A stretch of 64,000 nucleotides of DNA, from positions 6,696,001 through 6,760,000 of the forward strand of contig NZ_AP022567.1 in NCBI RefSeq assembly GCF_010727475.1. The letters are read 5' to 3'. Shown here piece after piece: positions 59,091 through 64,000 of the stretch. A program made the position numbers and the translations under genes. Numbering within the stretch: position 1 is the first letter of the stretch; every line of letters begins with the position of its first letter. Under the pieces are notes generated by a model, which saw only the letters and a list, made by a program, of their open reading frames with translations, was not told the DNA's origin and did not search any database. The stretch is from Mycolicibacterium mageritense. GTDB taxonomy: Bacteria; Actinomycetota; Actinomycetes; Mycobacteriales; Mycobacteriaceae.

Positions 59091-61412
59091 ATGTCCGAGC
59101 CAATTTCTGTGCCGGTTTTGTTCGTGGGCGAGCCCGTCCTGCTGCCGGGCATGGTCGTGCCGATCGAGCTCGACGACGCCGCCCGCGCCGCCGTCGACGC
59201 AGCCCAGGCCAGCGAGTCCGGCAAGCTGCTGATCGCGCCGCGCCTGGATGACCGTTACCCCACGTACGGCGTGATCGCATCGATCGTGCAGGTAGGCCGC
59301 ATGCCGGGCGGCACCGCGGCCGCCGTCGTCCGCGGCGAGCGGCGGGCCCACATCGGGTCCGGCACCACGGGCCCCGGCACTGCGCTGTGGGTCGAGGTCG
59401 AGGAGGTGACCGAGGTAGCGTCGAGCGACGACACCTTGGCGCTCGCGGCCGAATACAAGAAGCTGCTGCTGGCGATGCTGCAGCGCCGCGAGGCCTGGCA
59501 GATCATCGACGTGGTCAACAAGATCACCGATCCGTCGGCGTTGGCCGACACGGCCGGCTACGCGTCATACCTGACCGACGTCCAGAAGCGGCAGCTGCTG
59601 GAGACCGCCGACGTCGCCGAACGGCTGCGGGTTCTGATCGACTGGACGGGCGAGCACCTGGCCGAGGTCGAGGTCAACGACAAGATCGCCGAAGATGTCC
59701 GGTCCGGCATGGACAAGCAGCAGAAGGAATTCCTGCTGCGCCAGCAGCTGGCCGCGATCCGCAAGGAGCTCGGCGAGGGTGAACCTGAAGGGTCCGACGA
59801 CTACCGGGCCCGCATCGAGGCCGCCGACCTGCCCGAGAAGGTCCGCGAGGCCGCGCTGCGCGAGGTGGGCAAGCTCGAACGCGCCAGCGAGCAGAGCCCC
59901 GAGGGCGGCTGGATCCGCACCTGGCTGGACACTGTGCTGGACCTGCCGTGGAACGTGCGCACCGAGGATTCGACCGATCTCAAGGGGTCTCGGGAGATCC
60001 TGGACGCCGACCACCACGGGCTCGACGACGTCAAGGACCGCATCGTCGAGTACCTGGCCGTGCGGGCCCGTCGCGCGCAGCGCGGAATGGCCGTCGTCGG
60101 CGGCCGCGGGTCGGGTGCGGTGATGGTGCTGGCCGGCCCACCCGGGGTCGGCAAGACGTCACTGGGTGAGTCGGTCGCCCGGGCGCTGGGCCGCAAGTTC
60201 GTGCGTGTCGCGCTGGGCGGGGTGCGCGACGAGGCTGAGATCCGTGGCCACCGGCGCACCTATGTCGGCGCGCTGCCCGGCCGGATCGTGCGGGCCATCG
60301 GCGAGGCGGGTTCGATGAATCCCGTTGTGCTGCTTGACGAGATCGACAAGGTGGGCTCGGACTACCGGGGCGACCCTTCGGCGGCGCTGCTCGAGGTGCT
60401 CGACCCGGCGCAGAACCACACGTTCCGCGACCACTACCTGGACCTGGATCTGGACCTGTCCGACGTGGTGTTCCTGGCGACGGCCAACGTCATCGAGAAC
60501 ATCCCCTCGGCCCTGCTCGACCGCATGGAGCTGGTGCAGATCGACGGGTACACCGAGGACGACAAGGTCGCCATCGCACGCGACTACCTGCTGCCCCGGC
60601 AGGCCGAGCGCGCGGCATTGACCTCCGACGAGGTGACGGTGACCGAGGCGGCACTGCGCAAGATCGCCGCGGACTACACCCGCGAGCCGGGTGTGCGGCA
60701 GTTCGAGCGGCTGCTGGCCAAGGCGCTGCGCAAGGTGACCACGAAGCTGGACTCCACTGAGGCCCCGATCCTGATCGATGAGCCGGATCTCGTCGAGTAC
60801 CTGGGCCGTCCACGCTTCACGCCGGAATCCACCGAGCGCACCGCGGTGCCGGGCGTCGCGACCGGCCTGGCCGTCACAGGCCTCGGCGGCGACGTGCTCT
60901 ACATCGAGGCCAACTCGAACGACGGCGAACCGGGTCTGCAGTTGACCGGTCAGCTGGGTGACGTCATGAAGGAGTCGGCGCAGATCGCGCTGTCCTACGT
61001 GCGGGCCCACGCGGCCGAACTGGGTGTCGACCCCAAGGCACTGGACCGCCGCATCCACGTCCACGTGCCTGCGGGCGCGGTGCCCAAGGACGGTCCGTCG
61101 GCCGGCGTCACGATGGTCACGGCACTGGTGTCGATGGCCACCGGACGGAACGTCCGCGGCGACGTCGGCATGACCGGCGAGGTCACGCTGAACGGCCGGG
61201 TGCTGCCGATCGGCGGCGTCAAGCAGAAGCTGCTCGCGGCCCAACGCGCCGGGCTGTCAACGGTGTTCATCCCGGCGCGCAACGAGCCCGATCTGGACGA
61301 CGTGCCCGCAGAGGTGCTCGAAGCGCTTGAGGTCAAACCCATGACCGATGTTGCCGACATCATCGCGCAGGCGCTGGAACCGGCCGCCGCGGCGGCATCG
61401 GCTGCCGCCTAG
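59091..61412 (+). CDS. lon: ATP-dependent protease Lon
   Basis: A 773-aa AAA+ serine protease. An N-terminal substrate-binding domain (about 5-195), Walker A GPPGVGKT (349-356), Walker B VVLLDEIDKV, and a protease domain with catalytic Ser670 (KDGPSAGV) and Lys711 (GGVKQKLL). It degrades misfolded and regulatory proteins in the cytosol. ATG 59091 is preferred to TTG 59088 because ggagg is only one base from the latter. M. tuberculosis lacks lon whereas fast growers such as M. smegmatis have it, which supports the organism assignment. Confidence 0.95.
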   Translation: MSEPISVPVLFVGEPVLLPGMVVPIELDDAARAAVDAAQASESGKLLIAPRLDDRYPTYGVIASIVQVGRMPGGTAAAVVRGERRAHIGSGTTGPGTALWVEVEEVTEVASSDDTLALAAEYKKLLLAMLQRREAWQIIDVVNKITDPSALADTAGYASYLTDVQKRQLLETADVAERLRVLIDWTGEHLAEVEVNDKIAEDVRSGMDKQQKEFLLRQQLAAIRKELGEGEPEGSDDYRARIEAADLPEKVREAALREVGKLERASEQSPEGGWIRTWLDTVLDLPWNVRTEDSTDLKGSREILDADHHGLDDVKDRIVEYLAVRARRAQRGMAVVGGRGSGAVMVLAGPPGVGKTSLGESVARALGRKFVRVALGGVRDEAEIRGHRRTYVGALPGRIVRAIGEAGSMNPVVLLDEIDKVGSDYRGDPSAALLEVLDPAQNHTFRDHYLDLDLDLSDVVFLATANVIENIPSALLDRMELVQIDGYTEDDKVAIARDYLLPRQAERAALTSDEVTVTEAALRKIAADYTREPGVRQFERLLAKALRKVTTKLDSTEAPILIDEPDLVEYLGRPRFTPESTERTAVPGVATGLAVTGLGGDVLYIEANSNDGEPGLQLTGQLGDVMKESAQIALSYVRAHAAELGVDPKALDRRIHVHVPAGAVPKDGPSAGVTMVTALVSMATGRNVRGDVGMTGEVTLNGRVLPIGGVKQKLLAAQRAGLSTVFIPARNEPDLDDVPAEVLEALEVKPMTDVADIIAQALEPAAAAASAAA

Positions 61413-61416
61413 GGCG

Positions 61417-61454
61417 ATACACGGGCGTGCGGTGCCGGCCGGCACCGCACGCCC
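61417..61454. terminator. 38-bp perfect palindrome between lon and pucR-like gene
   Basis: Positions 61417-61435 and 61436-61454 are exact inverse complements with no loop base left unpaired in sequence (centre gccggc). It lacks a T tract. It sits 4 bp after the lon stop and 13 bp before the end of the convergent regulator, an efficient bidirectional terminator shape. Confidence 0.8.
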
Positions 61455-61466
61455 GTGGTGTAGGTG

Positions 61467-63044
61467 TCAGACGCCGGGCAGCCGCCGCGACGGACTGGTG
61501 TCACGGCTGCGCATGTCACGCTCGGCGTCCAGCAGTTCCGCGGCCCGCAGGGCCAACCACAACTCGGCCACCGAATCGGTTTCTGCCAGATCACGTTTGG
61601 TGATCTCCTCGACCCGCCGCATTCGATAGATGACCGTTTGCCGGTGCACGTGCAGCGCTTGCGCGGTCCGCTGCCACGATCTGCGGTTGCGCAGAAACGC
61701 GTCGAGGGTTTCGACGAGGCTGGCATTCTGCCTGCCGTCGTACTCCTGCAGCGGCCGCAGGACGCGGTCGACCAGGGCCTGTGCGTCGCCCACGCTCGAC
61801 AGGCCCAGCCAGGACTGCGCACTGCCGTACCTCGACACCGGGACACCGCGCCGCTTGGCAAGCGAAAACGCCCAGGACGCTTCGCGAATCGACTCTTGGA
61901 AGCGGTTGATCGAGTCAAGGCGTTGGCTGACCCCGATGCGTGCCGTCGGACCCAGCGCGCGCGCCAGCACATCGTCGAACGGCGTACCGTCGAGCGCCAC
62001 CGCGTAGAGGATCCCCTCACGCGTCGTACACAGGTACGGGATGGAATGGCGCCACAGCGCGTTGTGGACGTGCGACACCGGATCGTCCTCGGCGCTGTGC
62101 GCGACGATCACCACCGCCGCCGCGGGATCCAGTCCGACATCGGCCAGTTGGGCGGCCGCCGCAGGCCCGTCGACGCGGCTCTCCAGCAACCGGTCGAGGA
62201 ATACCGAGCCCTGACGGCGCCCGTGCTCCAGCACGAGCTGTGTCTGGGAGAGCTCGAGGCTGACGACGGTGGCCGCGTGTTGCAGCTGGATCGGGTCGAC
62301 CCGCCTGCCTTCGGGCGTGACCGCGACCAGTGCCGCGCTCGGATGACGCTGAATGTCGGTGAGCAGGGCCGTCTTTCCGGCGACAGCCGGCAGCCCGAAC
62401 GCTCCCGCGGCGACGTTGGTGAGGCTCTCGGACAGGTCGGCGACCGCTGCCTTGGTGACCGGATCGAGGCCCGCGGTGTCGGGGAACCAGGGCTCACCGC
62501 TGTGCCGGTCGCAGACATGCAACTCACAGCCGAGTTCACGTTCGAGGGCGCCGAACAGATCGGCGGACGTGGTGGCGCGCGCGATGTGCCGGCGAACCAG
62601 GTCGTAGATCCGCACCGTGCGGGTGAGGCGGCTGGATTGGTCGAGCAGCGTCGCCTCGGCCACGGCCCGCGAGATGGCCACGAACGGCAGCGGATACCGG
62701 ATGTTGAGCAGCGGCAGACCGAGACGGTCGCAGGTGGCCGTCAACTCATCGGTGAGGGCCGGGCAATACATCTTCTCGCCGATCGCCAGCCCGGACACCC
62801 CCGCGTCGTTCAACCGTTCGACCAGCCGGGCCTGCGCGTCGGCGTGGGCGGGAAACGACAGGCCGTTGGTCATCAGGAGCTCGCCGCCCGTGACCCACCG
62901 CCACGGTTCGGGCAGGTCGGAGGTGTGCGTCCAGCTGATCTCACGGCCGAGCCCCGCTGTCCCGGCCAGAACTTCCAGGCCGAGGTGGGGCACGTCCGCC
63001 AGCTCTCCGACGGTGATTGCGATGGCGACTCCTCGATGCGGCAC
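61467..63044 (-). CDS. PucR/CdaR family transcriptional regulator
   Basis: A 525-aa regulator. The N-terminal PucR domain (TVGELADVPHLGLEVLAGTA, WTHTSDLPEPWRWVTGGELL) is followed by a GGDEF-like middle region and a C-terminal PucR helix-turn-helix (LVETLDAFLRNRRSWQRTAQ, ALHVHRQTVIYRMRRVEEIT). Such regulators control purine, amine or amino acid catabolism and often a divergent transporter, here the MFS gene. Start GTG 63044, supported by a TATAAA -10 element at 63063-63068 just upstream; ATG 63137 in the same frame would put the promoter inside the gene. Confidence 0.87.
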   Translation of the reverse strand: MPHRGVAIAITVGELADVPHLGLEVLAGTAGLGREISWTHTSDLPEPWRWVTGGELLMTNGLSFPAHADAQARLVERLNDAGVSGLAIGEKMYCPALTDELTATCDRLGLPLLNIRYPLPFVAISRAVAEATLLDQSSRLTRTVRIYDLVRRHIARATTSADLFGALERELGCELHVCDRHSGEPWFPDTAGLDPVTKAAVADLSESLTNVAAGAFGLPAVAGKTALLTDIQRHPSAALVAVTPEGRRVDPIQLQHAATVVSLELSQTQLVLEHGRRQGSVFLDRLLESRVDGPAAAAQLADVGLDPAAAVVIVAHSAEDDPVSHVHNALWRHSIPYLCTTREGILYAVALDGTPFDDVLARALGPTARIGVSQRLDSINRFQESIREASWAFSLAKRRGVPVSRYGSAQSWLGLSSVGDAQALVDRVLRPLQEYDGRQNASLVETLDAFLRNRRSWQRTAQALHVHRQTVIYRMRRVEEITKRDLAETDSVAELWLALRAAELLDAERDMRSRDTSPSRRLPGV

Positions 63045-63062
63045 GGTTGGCCGCTGCCGTGG

Positions 63063-63068
63063 TTTATA
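63063..63068 (-). promoter_or_regulatory. -10 element of the pucR-like gene
   Basis: On the minus strand this reads tataaa, a close match to the mycobacterial -10 consensus, placing transcription start a dozen bases before GTG 63044. The leader would be very short. Confidence 0.45.
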
Positions 63069-63191
63069 CGATCGCTCAAACCATAGGTCGTCATTTTGCG
63101 CATCGTCTACTCGCGCCGGCGCCGCAAGCGCCGCCATGCTGTGTCTCGGCTCACAACGTCCCTTCGCGAGCCCCGTCACGCAGGAGCTTCC

Positions 63192-64000
63192 ATGTCCCAA
63201 GCCGGCCACCTCATCGACGATGCGCCGCTCACCGCCTTCCACAAGAAACTGACCCTGTTCTCGTCGGGCGGGCCCTTCATCGACGGGTACGCGCTGTCGA
63301 TCATCGGCGTCGCGCTCATCACGCTCGAACCCGCCATGAACCTGTCGGCGACCGAGATCGGTCTCGTCGGTGCGGCCAGCCTCGTCGGGATCTTCGTGGG
63401 CGGCGGCGTGTTCGGGTATGTCACCGACAAGGTCGGCCGGCACCTCATGTACATCGCCGACCTGATCGCGCTCGCCGTGTTCTCCATCCTCTCGGCGTTC
63501 GCCGCGGAAGCCTGGCAACTCATCGTGCTGCGTTTCCTGCTCGGCGTCGCGATCGGCGCCGACTACCCCATCGCCACATCACTGCTGGCCGAGTTCCTGC
63601 CGAAGAAACACCGCGGCAGGCTCCTCGGCGCGATGTTCGTCGTATGGGCGGTGGGGGCGGCGGCCGCCTACGTCGTGGGTTTCCTGTTGCGGGACTTCGG
63701 CCCCGACGCGTGGCGGCTGCTGCTGGCCAGCCCGGCCGTGTTCGCCGTCATCACGTTGCTGGCGCGGATGGGGACGCCCGAATCGCCGCGCTGGCTGTTG
63801 AGCAAGGGGCGCGTGGCCGAGGCCGACGCCGCGATCAAACAGGCCTTCGGCCCTCGGTTCGGAGTTGCCGACCTGGACGACAGCGACGGGCAGACGGCCC
63901 GAACCACGTCGTTCACACAGGTTTTCAAACGTCCCTGCCTCAATCGCACCATCTTCGTCGCGGTGTTCTGGACAGCTCAGGTGATACCGCTCTTCGCGGT
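63192..64000 (+). CDS. MFS sugar/acid porter, truncated by window end
   Basis: The first 269 codons of a major facilitator transporter; the frame stays open at the window end. Visible are TM1 (LTLFSSGGPFIDGYALSIIG), motif A GYVTDKVGRH, and the sugar-porter motif PESPRWLLSKGR after TM6. ATG 63192 has aggag at ideal spacing. DGYALSIIG-type members transport aromatic acids, sugars or metabolites with H+. Divergent from a PucR regulator, so uptake of a purine-, amine- or acid-type nutrient is plausible. Confidence 0.85.
   Translation, partial: MSQAGHLIDDAPLTAFHKKLTLFSSGGPFIDGYALSIIGVALITLEPAMNLSATEIGLVGAASLVGIFVGGGVFGYVTDKVGRHLMYIADLIALAVFSILSAFAAEAWQLIVLRFLLGVAIGADYPIATSLLAEFLPKKHRGRLLGAMFVVWAVGAAAAYVVGFLLRDFGPDAWRLLLASPAVFAVITLLARMGTPESPRWLLSKGRVAEADAAIKQAFGPRFGVADLDDSDGQTARTTSFTQVFKRPCLNRTIFVAVFWTAQVIPLFA

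Noticed and set aside
61464..63086. A 540-codon plus-strand open frame opposite the PucR regulator
   Set aside because: Antisense shadow; the minus-strand frame has clear PucR and helix-turn-helix motifs.

Overview
The window is high-GC actinobacterial DNA and almost certainly chromosome of a fast-growing mycobacterium. Markers visible in the sequence are an antigen 85 mycolyltransferase, an MPT53-type secreted disulfide protein, an L,D-transpeptidase, a CYP125-type P450, an F420/LLM-type oxidoreductase, an Rv2629-like protein and several perfect KstR operators. From memory, the order CYP125A4 - ldtA - bfrA/Rv1877/glnA3 block - antigen 85 - lon fits Mycolicibacterium smegmatis or a close relative; this was not checked against a database. 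I annotate 63 protein genes, the last cut by the window end. I saw no rRNA, tRNA, CRISPR array, insertion sequence or prophage.

Layout. 1-5.1 kb: a nitronate monooxygenase-like flavoprotein, an AbiEi/DUF559-like protein, and a TetR regulator overlapping a molybdopterin oxidoreductase with a 34-bp palindromic operator in front. 5.1-9.8 kb: a secreted proline-rich protein, CYP125-like P450, XRE regulator, and a FadR-type regulator coupled to a sterol-desaturase-like membrane hydroxylase. 9.8-12.6 kb: L,D-transpeptidase and two envelope-associated proteins. 13-24 kb: PLP ammonia-lyase, thioesterase, agmatinase, a GerW-like protein, CcdA plus MPT53-like protein, LLM oxidoreductase, secreted W/G/P-rich protein, GT39-like glycosyltransferase, a second P450, an Rv2629-like protein and a cupredoxin lipoprotein. 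24-36 kb: a translationally coupled permease - glutamine-synthetase-like - flavoprotein operon, a GT4 glycosyltransferase, lipoprotein hydrolase, SDR, amidohydrolase, SnoaL-like protein, VOC protein and GlnA3. 36-40 kb: DHA2 exporter and bacterioferritin on one strand, and an iron-box-controlled operon with bacterioferritin-associated ferredoxin on the other. 40-43 kb: a divergent AraC / DUF417 / Old Yellow Enzyme module. 43-51 kb: enoyl-CoA hydratase, FUSC transporter, thioesterase, DUF5701, TPR protein, deaminase and GH13 enzyme. 51-64 kb: a degenerate class III cyclase coupled to a MscS-type channel with a cyclic-nucleotide-binding domain, antigen 85, SDR, quinone oxidoreductase, Lon, a PucR regulator and a partial MFS transporter.

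How the genes may work together. Perfect KstR-type boxes (T-nn-AAC-nn-GTT-nn-A) precede an AhpD-like protein, an enoyl-CoA hydratase and a PaaI thioesterase, and a one-mismatch box precedes the CYP125-like gene, so sterol catabolism genes appear scattered between housekeeping genes. Iron storage and release look wired through an IdeR-like box over the ferredoxin operon. An AraC protein keeping both redox cysteines of E. coli RclR stands divergent from an RclC-family membrane protein and an Old Yellow Enzyme, suggesting an oxidant-response module. The cyclase next to the MscS-CNBD channel has lost catalytic residues and is probably a signalling or scaffold pair rather than a cAMP source.
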